In this document: piece by piece, positions 30,101 to 44,300 of the stretch
Layout of the letters: each line of letters opens with the position of its first letter
Numbering within the stretch: position 1 is the first letter of the stretch
Assembly: GCA_905221605.1 (NCBI GenBank)
Contig: CAJNDS010002812.1
Span: forward strand, 913,001-962,905
Direction: 5' to 3'
Origin: Symbiodinium natans
Lineage: Eukaryota; Sar; Dinophyceae; Suessiales; Symbiodiniaceae
DNA: 49,905 bases
Notes under the pieces: model-generated
Told to the model about the DNA's origin: nothing
What the model saw: the letters and a program-made list of their open reading frames with translations, nothing else
Databases searched by the model: none
Position numbers and translations under genes: made by a program

Positions 30101-32317
30101 TGGTCGGGCATTCTTGAAATGCCATTTCAGAACGCACGGATGGAGGTTGATGCAGAGAGTTGGACAAAGAATGTTTGGTTCTTAGAATCTAAGAGCATTT
30201 CGTCTTAAGAGCTTGGCGATTGCAGCTCTGGAACTAAGTCCCTCTGATTTGGGGCTGAATTTCCTTCATAGGGTCTAGCTGGCAATCCACCACCCTTCAT
30301 TCTTATTCGACCACCATGCACAAAGCGATGCCCGACCCCTTCAAATCATCCTAGGCAGCTCCCTCTCACGCTGAGGATCGCCGGAACAAGCAGGCCGTGA
30401 AGTGAAAAGGAAGTAGGGTCGGGGCAGAGGCCTACAGGGTTAGGGAGACCGGCAACCAGGGGCAGGTGCAGGACGGTGTGAGCTCAAGAAGTACCATCGG
30501 CTTGCGACAGGACAAAAGGACGAACGCCCGCCGGTTTAAGAGGGATCATACTCAGGAATATTTGTCAGAGGGTTTTAAGGGCCGTCCTACTTGGCGTATT
30601 ATGCAAAAGCGGGCACCCACAACGCAACAGGCCCGAAAGATCCTACACTCAAATCCCTGGTTCCCCTGTCCTCTCTGCCAGCAAGAAGCCCTAGCTAGAG
30701 TTGCCTTTATACCTTGTAAAGAAGCCGTGCCGACTTGGTAAGGGACATTTCTTTTTGTTGTTCAACTGACACATAGCTTACACCAGCTAAAGTCGAAAAC
30801 TCAGACTCGCCCGCTTCGAACAATCAGCTCTGTCAAGCCGACACCCCCCCCCCCCCCCCCCCCCCCCCAAACCGCAAACCAAAAGTGGTTTATTAGGGTT
30901 TAGGGCTGAGGGTTCAGGGAACCCCAACTCCCCGAAACGCGAAAGCAACACAGGGAACCTCGAGCGACCGACGCCTAAAGGCTCAAAACCAAGCCACCCC
31001 ACTGCGAGTGGCCTAAGGTGGCGACATGGCTGCTAAAAACGAAGCCAAGGCCCCTCCAAGTCTCTTTGTTTAGGGGGTTTGGGAGTTTGGGAGTTTAGGA
31101 TTTTAGGGTTTAGGGTTCAGGAGGTTTAGGATTTCAGGCTGTAGGGCTTCATGGGGTTTAGGGTTCAGAGTTTTAGGTTCAGGGTTTCGGGGCCTCCAGT
31201 AACCAGTCGTGTCCTTAGTCCATTTGATGGTGTTCGGTTCCCTCATAAACCCGTTTTCTTCGGTGACTTGGGAATTTGCGAGTGAGTGTGGCCGGCGGAG
31301 GAGCGTGGTCCAACAAGAAGCCCCAAGATTGCCTGTTAAGCCTTGGGCCAGTCATGCGAGCACCCCAAAGCGCGCCAACCCAAAAGCCTCAGCCCTGAAC
31401 CCTTACCCCGCCCCCCATACCGACACACACACACAGTACACATGCACATGCGCATACACATAGTACACATATGCATACGCATACGCATACGCATACATAT
31501 ACACACACACACACCCACACACATAAATGCAGAGGACATGGTGCTGCTCAACGACTCTCTGCAGTTTGGCGCTTACTGCGCAGGGTTCCACCCTGATTCC
31601 TCTGGCGACCGCAAAGCCCGGCATTAACTCTACCCTTAGCCTTGCACCTTAAACCCAGAAGCCTAACTTAAAACCTAAACCCTGCACAAGAGCGCCCAGA
31701 AAACGTGCTTTTTCCCAGGGAAGGGAAGCTGTGAGGCGGAGGTGGTTCGAGGTCTTGGGATTCAGGGTTCAGGGTTTAGGGTTTAGGGTTTAGGGTTTAG
31801 GGTTTGGAGTTCAAACGGTTTTCAGTTCTAAGGCTGTCACGGGATCCTCAACCAAAAAATGAAACCCTAAACCACGTAGACCAAGTGTTAAGAAACTATA
31901 CAAGCCCCATACTTGGACCCAGAGCAGGCCCTTATTCCTTTTGTTGTTAGGGTTTAGGTTTCTTTATAAGCCCCTAGTAAGCCAGAAAGGATACCCTTTT
32001 TAACAAAAAAGTTATTCCTGGGTTGCTCTTGGGCCTAGTAGAAACCCAGCACACCATACAAGCCCTATGGCCTAAGCCCTCAACTGCTCACCCAGGCTGG
32101 CCCACAAGTGCATTCTGAACTCCTTCTACGGCTACGTCATGCGTAAGGCTGGGCACTTCAGGTTTAGGGGTTTTCGTTTGGGGTTTCGCTGTCTAGGGTG
32201 ATGTATTCCTTCAGCGTCCGGCTTGTCTGTGGGCCCAGTTGGGCTTAACACAGGAGTGCTGAAGAACATGAAGCTGCCTGGATGGAGTCGTTGTACATAA
32301 ATGAATAAATAAACCAA

Positions 32318-32357
<40 letters not shown>

Positions 32358-35300
32358 AAACATGTGGTCACTTCTCAACAACATGGTCCCTTCCAGGGGG
32401 CACGATGGCATTCCATGAAGATGGCTGGAGTTGCGGCACGCTCAGAGCTTTAAGGGCGCTTACAGGGGCTTATATGTTCCATGTCAACAGGTGTCAGCAT
32501 GCGGCACTCCGTTGGAGATTCTGCGTCCTTAAGCCCCAACCTGAAACCTAATCCCTATCCGACCCTCGATGTACCCTTCCTTCAGTTCCTTAAGAGCTCC
32601 GAAAGCCTTCTTTGTCAGAAGCTTTGATTGTAAAACTCTTCGTAAACTTGGGCGACTTCGCTTCGAAATGGCTGGGTTTCGCTTCTGAAGGTTTCAGTCA
32701 GGGCTTTACCCACAGTGACCTTGTAACTTCCGAAAGGGTGAGTACCGAACAATTTCAGATACACATTGCTCTAGGTGTAGGCCATTATTGTGGGATTGCG
32801 CCGGCCTTTGCGCCCTCCATCCCCCCCCCCTCCCCCCAGTTGGGTTTTCTTGGGTTCGGTTTTCGAATTTCAGGGCTCAGGGTTTTGGAAGTTTTCATCT
32901 TGAACCCCCAAGGGCCCTAAGCCCTTAGGCCCTGAACCTCCACGAGCCTCGGGTCAGGTCACCTACACCGGGTCGAACCTGATCCGCGAGGCCTGGGACA
33001 GGGCCCTTTGCGAGGGGTGTCGAGCTCAGGGCTTGTAGGTTCAGGGGTTCAGGGGTCCAAATTTGAGGGTTTATGGCTTGTAGGTTCAGGGCTTGTAGGT
33101 TCAAAGGCTTAGGTGTCCAGGGTTTAGGGCTTGAGCGTCAGGCACGCGAGCCCTTGGCATCTGACGTGTTCTGCGGAGGCTACTGCCATGTTGTTGCACG
33201 ACGGAAACACCTGGCGACACGCATAGCTTTTCACCAAGCAAGCACTGCAGCCCTAGGCCCTAGACTGAGCTCTCGCCTGATTAGCATACTTGCAAGCATG
33301 ATTCGATTTTCGGATGGACTCTTGTCGGTGGGCTCAGATTTTTTTTTTGTTGGGGGGGGGGGGGGGGGGGGGGGGGGGGAGGGGAAAAAATCCTTGTCTC
33401 CCTGCAGGCGCGAGAGTTTTGCGAGCAAGTGGGCCTTCCTCTGGAGCTCGACACGGACGGAATTTGGAGACTCGGCTGATGTTGGTGTTTGGTAGGGGGG
33501 GTTTGCATGGAGCACAGCTAGCTGTTGCTGAAGATAGGCAAAGGCATGGAGCCCCTGAACACCAAAAACCCTAAACCCTAAACCCTAAACCCTAAACCCT
33601 AAACCCCTAAACCCCTAAACCCCTAAACCCCTAAACCCCAAACCCTAAACCCTACGCCCTAAATGCAGACCATACTGGTCCACTGAACCCCACGCAACCC
33701 CCAGCTCCGGGAACTTCAGGGCGTTTGTGGTAATCCTAGGGATTTTTGGGGTCACAGGTTTTTGTGTTTTGGGTTGATGGGGGTTTGGGCGTGCCTTCTT
33801 GAAATGACAACGGTTAACCTTTGTGCCCTCAAGACTCAAACAGTTCGGGGTTTTGGAGTGGAGTTTCGGGCCCACCTGCGTTCGGGTCGAGGGTGTTGGG
33901 TCTTGCCTGTTTTGAGAGTGTAGGGCATTCAAGGTTTTAGGCTTGGGGTGTTGCGGTTTCAGGAAGACCTTGCTTCCTGTGAGTTGGAAGTGAGCAAGCC
34001 CCCACAGAAGTATGTGGGCCTTGAACCTGATGTCACCACCTTCCAGAAACCTTCGGCACGGCCAAACCATGCCTCTTCCCCTAAGCCCTGCAGCCTGTGA
34101 TTTTGTTCAATACGAAACTACGAACAGGCCCACTATCGACCGCGTGAGCTCCGGCCTAGAGAAACTTCAACTCCTATCGCCACAGCCTTACCTCAAACCC
34201 AAGCCTTTTGAAACCCAAAACAAAATCCCAAGAGCCCGAAGCCTTGTCCCTGTGCTGTTTATAACTACCAGGTGCCTCCTTCCCAAGAGCTTCCCAGACA
34301 CCTTCAAGATCAAGATGCCACTGGGGCAGCACTTTTGCGATGTGGCTTCGGGTTCAAATTGGGTCGTGGGGGCGTGAGCTTTATCGCGCTTCTGGGGTGT
34401 CAGAGAACGAGCTTCGGGCTTCAGAGTTGAGAGGTTTTCGGCGAAGTTGATCTCTACCTCTGAATTACGTCAGGATTGAAACCTCTCGGCGCGGGGTTGA
34501 TGTTTTGGGGTTTTCGGGTTCTAGGGTTGAGGTTCGTAGGGTTTAGAAAGCTGCTTGGGGATGGCATGCCCCCCCCCCCCCCTTCTTCCCCGTAAGCTTT
34601 AACTCTGAGACTATCCTAGAAGTTCGTTTTTTTGGTTCTTCTTGGGGGGAGGGAGATTGCAGAAGCCAGCTGAAGCCTCACGTGGAAAGCTGAAGCCGAG
34701 GAAGGGCGGAAAAGAGGCGGGGCTGGGCGCCAACCCTGAGGGGGTTTAGGGTTTAGGATTGGGCTATGTCTCGATTCATAATTTTCACTTTGGGATTTGG
34801 GGCGGGTGCCTTCTTCTTGGTCACTTTTGTGCCTTGGTCTGCCTTGAAGCTTTAGATTGAGAAGCATCTTTTCTTGGACGGAGGTTGGACTTTGATTTAG
34901 GCGCTGGCTCCTTAACACCCACAGCTCGCTTGTGGGCTTAGGGGCAGCTTAGGGCCTGAGAATTTAGCTTCGCAGTACATCTCGTCCCCAAGCTCCAAAC
35001 CCTGAACCTCGCACCCCCAAAGCCCCTCGACCATCTCTACCCTACATCATGGTGCCTCAACCGCTACCCGTTACCCCGCAATCCCAGAACCTTCCTTCCC
35101 CTGTGCAGCTCAAAATGCCGTATCCCAACTGCGTGCTGAACTACCGGGTCGCCTCGGCAGCAAATCGTTCCGCTTTTGGGTAGCAGGGTTTAGCGTCCTT
35201 AAGTCTCGGAGTTTAAGAGTTTAGGGGCTCAGGGATAAGGTTTACCTAAGTTGATCTATCTTTGATGCGCCTGGATCATTGGCTTAGGTATCCTTTGTTT

Positions 35301-38300
35301 CGTAAGCTTAGCCTATAATCTGTTGAGCCTCGGTTCTAAGTTATCACAGGAGAACCGAGGCTCAACGCCACCATGCTGAGGGCTAGATGACGGGTGCTCT
35401 TATTCTCCCTGCTACGATGGACCTTTAATTTGGTTCCCTGCCCATGGTTCTGCCTAGTAATCAACACGAAGCGGTTTGGAAACCTTCATTCCGTAAATCC
35501 CATTGAGCCCTTGCCACTCCCGGCTTCACGAAACCCCCTTCAGAACGGTGTCTCAAGCAAGCCCGGCTTACTTGCGGATTGCATTGTGCGCGGCACTGCA
35601 TGGCTACAAGAAGTTTCCTCACATATCTCGTAAGTGTTCTTGCCACACATATATAATATAATATAATATAACATAATATAATATAATATAATATAATATG
35701 TAATATAATTTAATATAATAGAATATAATATAGTATCCATATATATGTACCTGTATGCGTATGTATATATATATATATATTTATTTATTTATTTATTTAT
35801 TTATTTTTTATTTGTATTTATATGCATACATCTGTGGGGGCTCCTAGACATGTGCAGTGGCCCGGCTCGGGCTGCTTGGACCATTGTCTTGGAGGTTACA
35901 GAGGGGTTAGACATGGGGCGATGCAAAAGTTTGGGGGCTCTGGGTTTCTTGCGGCCTTGAAATGCTGAGGTGCACCAGAAGTACACCAACCACCAGTATC
36001 AGGATTGGCGCCCTGGCTGCAGGAGGAGCCTTCAGCCTGGGGGGGCGGGGCCGGGGGGAGGGGGGGGGGGCGGGGGCTTTGGGATAGCCTGGGGGGTTCG
36101 TTGTGCGGCTTTCGCAGTCCTGGAGCAACATGAGTCCAATCCGAACTCCCGATAATTTGTCTCTGGACGGTGTAGGCGTTAAGGTTTGGGTCTATATCGG
36201 GTACGGTTTAGGATTTTTCAGTTTGGGGTGTAAGTTTTCGGGTTTCAAGGTCAGAGTCCACTCGGACAGGGGCTGCTTACATCAAGGGAACCAAACTTGG
36301 CCTAAGGATGTGCCCCTACGAGGTTTTTCTTCATATACTCCAATATGGCCCTTCTACTACTTAGGAATCTTTAAAAAAAGGGTCCACAAACCCAAGGGCA
36401 CAGCCTTCTTAAAGGTCCAAGGTACAAACCCCTAGATTCGAGGTTTAGGGCTTAGGACCAGGAGCTCAAACTTTTTCTGGTAATTAGTCCTGACCTGCGG
36501 CTCCAAACAAATTACCCCGAAGACCTGGCGAGCACAGTCTTGCATTTTAGGGTTGAGAGCTTAGAGATATAGGGTCGCGAGTATCTTCAATTCAATTCCA
36601 CCTTATCCCCAAAACCATTGTTAAAGGTTCCACGGCTCAAAGCATCATAATGCCTAAACCCTCAACTCACCCCCCCTGCCCCCGAGCCTCTCCCTAAGCC
36701 CTAAACCCGAAACCCTGAACCCTAAACCCTAAACAACCCAGGGATCCGGAGAGCAACAGCTGGAAGAACTTCGCGCACCTCCCCCGCACAAGGAGCCCGA
36801 GCTTGGACCTGTAAAGCCTACACAGGGTTTAGGGTTTGGGGTTTAAGTGTAGGGTGTAGGGTGTAGGGTTAGGGTTAGGGTTGGGGTTAGGGTTTCAGGG
36901 TTTAAGGATAATAACCCTTGCTGTGGTGTGGGTGTGGTGGGGGGCTAGGGTTTAAGGTTTAATACCCCTGTGCCCCCCTCCCTTCTGTGGTGCGGTTGGA
37001 GGGGTTCGGGTTTGGGGTTTAAGGTCTGCCCCCCCCCCCCCCTGTGGTGTGGGTGTGGTTGGGGGATTCGGGGTAAGGGTTTAAGGTTTAGGTTTAGGTG
37101 GGGAGGGGGCATACCATTACGAGGGGGGGGGGGGGGGGGGGGGGGGGGGGTAGGGTTCCGGAGCCCGAGACCGTTTTCTTGTGTATAAAAGGACCACTCT
37201 CAAGGAGCCGATGTTTTGTTTGCTTGTGGGTGTCAGGTTGGTTTTGGTTGGTTTTGGGTTCAGGGCGCTTTTCGCGTTTTGACTTCCCTAAGCTTTTCTA
37301 GCCGTCCTTACAGGAAGGGGAGGGGGGGGGGGGGGGGGGGGGGGAGGTGGAGCCTTGGGGAGAGCTAGGCACTGTTTCCAGAACCTGGGCTTACTTTCCC
37401 ACCCCCTTCGACGCCTTCCCGTCACCCACGTGTAAGAGAATTGAAAGTGCCGGCATCGTTCTGGCGCCATGCCTCTTTGACAGTGGTACGAGCTTTCCCT
37501 TGCCTCTGACGGGTTAGGCTCCCCCCATTCTGCCCAAAGGGCATTTGGGAACCGAGGGCCAACTAGTGGCTGGGGACATAAGTTGGGATGTTCCCCCTTG
37601 TACTAGCAGTCCTTCATAGGGATTATAGGACCCCCTACTATAATCCCGGGTAAGGACTGTTAGTATAAGGGGGAACATGCCAAGGGACCAACCCACAGGT
37701 CAGAACTCCATCCTCTTCGAAATCGACGGGCCGTACAAAGTCCACGGCTTAGAGGGGGAATGCTCAAGCGCCCCCCGCATTCTTGCGAAGACCGCCTGAA
37801 GGCTCTGAGGTTGAGGGCTTTTGGGGTGAATCCTATACTGTACTCTTAATTTCCGTCGCGCAACCCGCAGCCCTGTACATCCTGTAAGCCACAAAACGTG
37901 AACTTGAACCCCGAGGCTTAGCCCAAGAGCCCCAAAAACAGGACAGTCCTAAGCCCTCGACCTCAACTGGAGTCGCGGAGTCTGCCTGATGCATACTAAC
38001 ACGCGGCCAGCTGCAAGTCAACTGCGTGATCTGGGGGTTGATAAGTACACAAGCCAGGCCTCGTTGGGACCGCAAACCCCAAACCCTCAGGTAGAAGGAA
38101 CATGCAAGAGGGGGGGCGGAGGGGGGGGGGGGGGTCGGGACGGGAGGGGTCACCAATGTTGGATCATGTGTTGGGATGTCTGGTGTCGTGGCTAAAGTGC
38201 TAACCTGACAATCTCCTTGGTCGCCCAGTGGCACCCGTTTACCCTTTTGTTGGCCCTTATAAAGAAACCGACCCCCAAACAGGTACCCTTCTAAAAATAA

Positions 38301-41300
38301 GGTTACTGGGCTACCAAGCCCCAAAAACCCATCTCATATTCTCACCTATTGGGTTTAAGAGGCTCATATTTTGGAATGTTTTTCAGAGGGTTTTAAGACG
38401 CCATCCTGGGATATGGGGGGGGTTCAAGTCTAGCAGTGTGTGGGGTTTCGCGGTTTAGGGTTTGGGGTTTAGGGTTTGGGGTTTAGGGTGTAGGGTTTAG
38501 GTTTAGGGTTTAGTGAGGTGCCAAGCTGAGCCCACAAACAAGCCTGAGGCCATGATCTTGCCTGCCAGTACAGAGGAGACGAAGGGTTTAGTTTTTGAAA
38601 GTTTAGGGTTTAGGGTTTAGGGTTTAGGGTTTAGGGTTTAGGGTTCAGGGTTTAGGGTTTAGGGTTTAGGGTTTAGGGTTTAGGGTTTAGGGTTTAGGGT
38701 TTAGGGCAGAAGCTGTTGTTCTTAAGCGGGCACAGTGGAGATTGAGGAACACATATTTTAGCCTGCACAGTCCGTTCTGAACTGTCTGAGTCCAGTCTCC
38801 GCCCAGAGAGTCAGACAGGGTTGCAGGAAGCCTATAGGTAAGAGTCATTGGGTTTAGGGTATAGGGTATAGGGTTTAGGTAGCGGAAACACCTGAAGCTG
38901 AGCATCGTTCGCAGGAAGATAAGATGCTCAAGAAGCGGTATGCCGTGTACAACTTCGACGGGCCCAGATCGCCATGTTTGGAATGGTTTTCCTGAACTCT
39001 TGCAGAGGGTCCACTCGAAGTAGACTTGTAGGAACAGGTAGGTTTCCGAAAGTAGGGGTACCTTATTGGGGTCCTTTGTTTATAAAGAAATCCCTACTCT
39101 TTAGGGGGCTATCTTCGGGCCCCTTATTTTCGTAAACCCCCACATATCGTGCTTTGGGCTGCTCATGCAAGAATAATAATAATAATAATAATAGTAATAA
39201 TAATAATAATAGTAATAGTAATCATCGCCAGCGAAGGAAGTGGAGGGCCAAGCGTTGAACGGTGACTCCGAAGTCCGAGATCGATTCTGGGCCATGGTTT
39301 TATCGAACCTCTCAACTACTTCTCGCAACATCAGGAACCCGGAGTTACGGAACCACGCACCTTCTGGCAGAGATTGGGGTTTCGGGTTTAGGAGGCACCA
39401 ATTTCCAAACCCACGAAAGAAACCCATCGGTCCAACACACCTCGCAGGCCAAACCTTAAACTTCTTAGCCCTAACTCAACCCCTACATCCCCAAATCCTA
39501 ACAAGGCCACACGGAGAAGGCCATCCCATCCCAAGCCCTAAAGCCACAACAAGGACCTCCTACCTGAAACATAGGCCCTCCTTTCCCATACCTGAAAGCC
39601 ACAACAAAGACCTCCTACCCAACACCTCACAGCCACAGTCTTTGGCCAGGACTTTGGCAGAGCTGAAGGGGTTCGAGGCGGCTTCGGGGGTTGTACCGTT
39701 GGGGCTTTAGGGCTGTAAGGCGTTTAGAATCTCGGTGTTTATGGGGTTTATTAGTTATAGGGAACACCCCACACCCCTATACCCTGAGCCCTAAACCCTA
39801 AACCCTAAGCCCTAAGCCCTAAACCCTAAACCCTAAACCCTAACGGTGCAAGGGTTCAGCTTGGCGGTTGGGGCTGATGCTTCATCGCTTGATTGTAGAG
39901 AGGAGGTCACCTCCCCTGGCTCTTTTTGGCTCGCTAGGCCGGAAACTGTCCTGCTCGGGTCGTGTGCAGCGAGGCTACTGTTCGAAGCCTAAACCCGAAA
40001 TCAAAACCTCACCTATAAACCATAAACCTTCCCAAATTACCCGTCACAACTGTCTGTGTGCCCTGTATGTTGATAGGCCACCGTGCTGGGTAATTTGGGG
40101 GGCTGAATTGGCCCTAAACCCTAAACCCTAAACCCCAAGCCCTAAACCCCAAACCCTAAACCCTAAACCCTAAACCCTCTCCGCCAACTGGGCTTCCGGA
40201 AGCTGACGCCCACGCCGCGAGGTGAAGCGCAGAGGTGAGCTGCGCTTGATTCAGGCGCGCCCCCAAAAAACCCTTCAGGATTTAGGGTTTAGGGTTTAGG
40301 GTTTAGGGTTCAGGGTTCAGGGTTTAGGGTTTAGGGCCAAACCCGAAACCCTCTCCAGCAGCTCTTTGGTTCTTGGTCCTCGGTGGAGGGTTTCTGGCTG
40401 TAATTAGGGTTAATGTTGGGCCTGTTTGGTTTGAAGAGGTATGTTGGGGTTCCGTGCATATTTGTAACCCTAAACCCTAAATCCTAAACCCTAAACCCTA
40501 AACCCTAAACCCTAGACCCTAGACCCTAAACCCTAAACCCTAAACCCGCTAATCATCACCAAGCCGCCGAGCCGCCACGTCTCATTGTGTGATGTGGCAG
40601 AAACTGAAGCAGGTATTCCAGACGGAGGTTTTCCCGGAGTTCCTGAAGGGAGAGAGCAAGGAAGAGGTGGGGGGGGGGGGGGGTTCTGAGGGCTTTCGGG
40701 TGTTAGCTCTTAGCAAAGTGAGGTGCAGGCCATTCGGCTTCCACGGCGGTGAAAGTATGAAGCACTAAACCCTAAACCCCAAACCCTAAACCCTAAACCC
40801 TAAAATGCAGCATTGAGTGACACTCCACTTTAGCTCTTTAGCTTCAGGCCAGCATGGGCCCATGCACGCACATGGGATTGGGGCATCATGTCCTCTCAAC
40901 ACGGTCTGTGTTGTGCTCATGCGCACCCCCACCTGACCCTTAGCCCCGGATTTGCGGTTTAGGGTTTTGGGTTTTGGGTTTAGGGTTTTGGGTTTTGGGT
41001 TCAGGGGTTTAGGTTTTAGGGTTTAGGGTTGGTGTGGTTTGCATTCCTTGCGAGATCAGCTCGGACAATAGATACGCTTCGGATCTCCATGCAGGTTTGA
41101 AGCAGCAAGTTCCGTCCGGTACATTAGAGTCATTAGTAAGTAGTCTGTATCTTTAACCTCACATGCTGCACATATACCCCCACTTATCACGACGTGCCTA
41201 CGAACCTTCAAGCAAATCAGCCTCCACACGCCTTGTAAAGCCTGGCAACCTTAATTCATCATGATCCCACATGCCGTATGAGCCCCAAAAAGCCCTGCAA

Positions 41301-44300
41301 TCTCTGAAAATCATACTACTATTTGCACAAAAAACCCGGCCAAAAGCAAAAATGGTTCTTCCTGATAGGGGCACTACAGGGATTATTGTCTGTTTTTCTT
41401 TGGGGGGTTCTTAAGCAAATAAATGGTAGTTTTGGTTTAGGGATCTTGCTGTTGCAAAAACAGGTCTGGAAGATCGTCGGCGCCATGGCCAATCGCTGGT
41501 TAGACGTCATCGAGTCTAAGGGTGGCTTGGCCAATCACAGGGTGTAGGTTCATGGTTTAATCCCTTCCCCCGTTTATCAAATGCAACCCTAATAATAAAA
41601 TCACTTTCCGGAAAATCCTGCCGAAACCAACCCCGCCTTTAAACCCCTATTCCGAATTGGGGGGGGGGGGGGGGTTCAGGCCTCCAAGAAATCCTTCAAC
41701 ACCAATAAAACCCTCAGAGGGTTTAGGGTTGGGGGTGTAGAGTTAAGGGATTAGGGCTTAAGCTTAACCCATCTTTTGGCAGCACGAAGCTTTCTTAAGT
41801 TGATTACTTGAGTAACCCTGAAGTCTAATGAATTATGACATTTCGATAAAAACACCCCCTAATTATAAAAAACAGGTTTCGAGTTTTTTAAGGGGGGGGG
41901 GGGGGGGGGGGGGAGCCCCCCCCGTTTAATATTCGGGGAAGGGATTACTTCCAATTGCTTAAGAACCACCCAAAGATAAAAACATCCTTCCTTATTAGGG
42001 CAAAGGATTATTTATTTTATTTTTTCATTTTTATTTTTTTGCGGGGGGGTGGAGGTTCTGAAGCAAATAGTAGTTTAGGCATTCGGTTGTAGGGTCAGAC
42101 CAAGGACGAGAAAGCGGAAATCGTCAAGGGTCCCCGCACGACGACCAACTCATATGTTGCACAGGTGCGCCTACTTGTAGTACAGTAGCACGTAATGCAG
42201 CAGGAGCCCGAAGAGGTACCGTACCATCATGATCCTCCGTTTTAAAAATCATAGGTGTGGAGATATTTTGACAATGACCAGGCTTTCGCCCCTCATCACC
42301 CAAAATACCCATTAGTTAAGTTGACCTCTTTGTCATGTGACTACAGCACCCCATTACAGTGCCCAACCGAAACCCCGATGCCCCGTCTGGCGTACCCAGG
42401 CAGCACAATGACCAATGACGAGGCCTGCTATGAAAGAACAGTAAGTCACATATACAGGTGTTTCGGAGAAAGAGTTGCACGAACATTCTTGTGGGAGGGA
42501 GGGGGGGAGGACACAGCGTGTCCCAGATGGGATGGATGTTGTCACCACACTCGTCACATGGTACCCTCGACCCCCAAAGCCCCTAAACCCTATAACCCTA
42601 TATCCCTAAACCCTAAACCCTAAACCCTAAACCCTAACCCAACACCCTGAACCAGTATCTCTAAACCCTCTTCACCGGGAAGGTGATCCACTTCTTCTCT
42701 GAGAACAAGACCATGAGCAAGTCCGTCGAGCAAGCAGGGACCTACAAGTCCGTGCAGGCTGCCCCCGGCTTCCAACCAGCGTTTGAGGGCTTGCTGAGGG
42801 TTTAGGGTTTAGGGTTTCGGGTTAGGGTTTAGGGTTTAGGGTTTAGGGTTTAGGGTTTAGGGTTTAGGGTTTAGGGTTTAGGGTTTAGGATTTAGGGTTT
42901 AGGGTTTAGGGTTTAGGGTTTAGGGTTTAGGGTTTAGGGTTTAGGGTTTAGGGTTTGGGATTGGGTGGGGATGGGGGGCGGAGGGGGGGGTGGGGGGGCA
43001 GGGCTCAGGATTCCGGGTGAAGGTGTAGTGCTTTGGTGTCTAGGACCCTAGGGTGTGAAGGGACTCTTTTGTCTCTCTGGGGTGGCTTTGAGAATTTCTG
43101 AGTGGCTTTGAGAGTTTGTGTTTTGGGTGGGGCAACATGAAGGGAGTTTCAGGGGTTTCAGGCTTTTAGGGTTTTAGTGGGCTTGGCGTGCAGGCCTGTG
43201 CTACAGGGTGATCTTTATACCATAAGCAGGATAAGTCAATGCATTTTCATGTTTAGGAGAACTTAAGTTACCCCCGCTAAAATCCTAAGCTGCTCTGGAG
43301 GCCACCACGGTACGTCGGCTGGCCGAGTTTCTCGGCGTCCCTTCCATGCTCCAGGCGTCCTTCAGCACTTGGAGGTTGAGGTTTAGGCTAGCCGGGGGGA
43401 GGGGGGGGTGGGGGTGGTGGAATGTTGCGTTAACGCAGCGTTTACATAGCGCCTTGTGCATGGGTTTGAAGTGAAGAGAGATACGAACTCTTCCCACAGG
43501 CCCTGGAACTCTGCGACGTTGCATCCCAAAACCCAAACACAAGACACACGAGCCTCTGTACTTTGAAGCTTTAGGGTTTACAGGGTTTCTGGTTGGGGGG
43601 GGGGGGAGGGGTTATAGGGCCTACATCCCCAAACCCGGTCGAGGCCCTAAACCCGAAACCCAACTCAGTGTACCCCAAATGGACTCAGCAGGAGTCATGT
43701 TGAGCTTTTCGGCTCTGGGGTGTCTTAATGGTGCTTAGGGCTTTCGGGTGCCAGCTTCAGGGTGCAGGGTTAAGAGTTTAGGGGTTAGGGCTTCAGGGTT
43801 TGGGGTTTAGGGTTTAGGGTGGTTTCATGGTAGCACTCGCTGTCGTTTATATGAGGCGCGGCAGCGTCAGTTATAAGGGCTAAGTTGGCGGTTTGGGGCA
43901 GAAAGACTTGAGCCCCAGCAGCCCGAATTCCCACAAACACCTCGGCTCCAACTTCCAAACCGCAAACCCTAAGCTCCCCAAAATAGTCAGTGCGGAAGCG
44001 GCCATCACTCTCCAGGCCGAGGGCATCAGTGCTCACATGCTTATTGCCAACAAGCCCGTGAATGCGAGCTGCCTCCTTGGTGTACTTGGGTTGTACACAG
44101 TAGTTCTGGGTTGGGATTCGTTCTACTCATTTCTGTAGACCCTGACCTCTATTCAAGCATGGAAAGTCAAGTTTTCTGCAGTGCCCAAAATTCAAAAACC
44201 CAAAGCAAAGTTAAAGACCCCAAGCCTGGTCGGGGTTTTGGGTTTAGGGTTTAGGGTTTAGGATTTAGGGTTTAAGGTTCTTTGACCCCTTGGGGCAGGC

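Larger units (their letters stand above)
22180..31532 (+). other. POLE: 9.35-kb POLE intron containing a nested gene
   Basis: The intron runs from r17 to r18. It contains a family A element, several telomere-like arrays, a large tetranucleotide microsatellite and a J-domain/transmembrane gene with its own start and stop on the same strand (23188-30405). All other POLE introns mapped here are about 0.1-1.5 kb. Confidence 0.75.
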
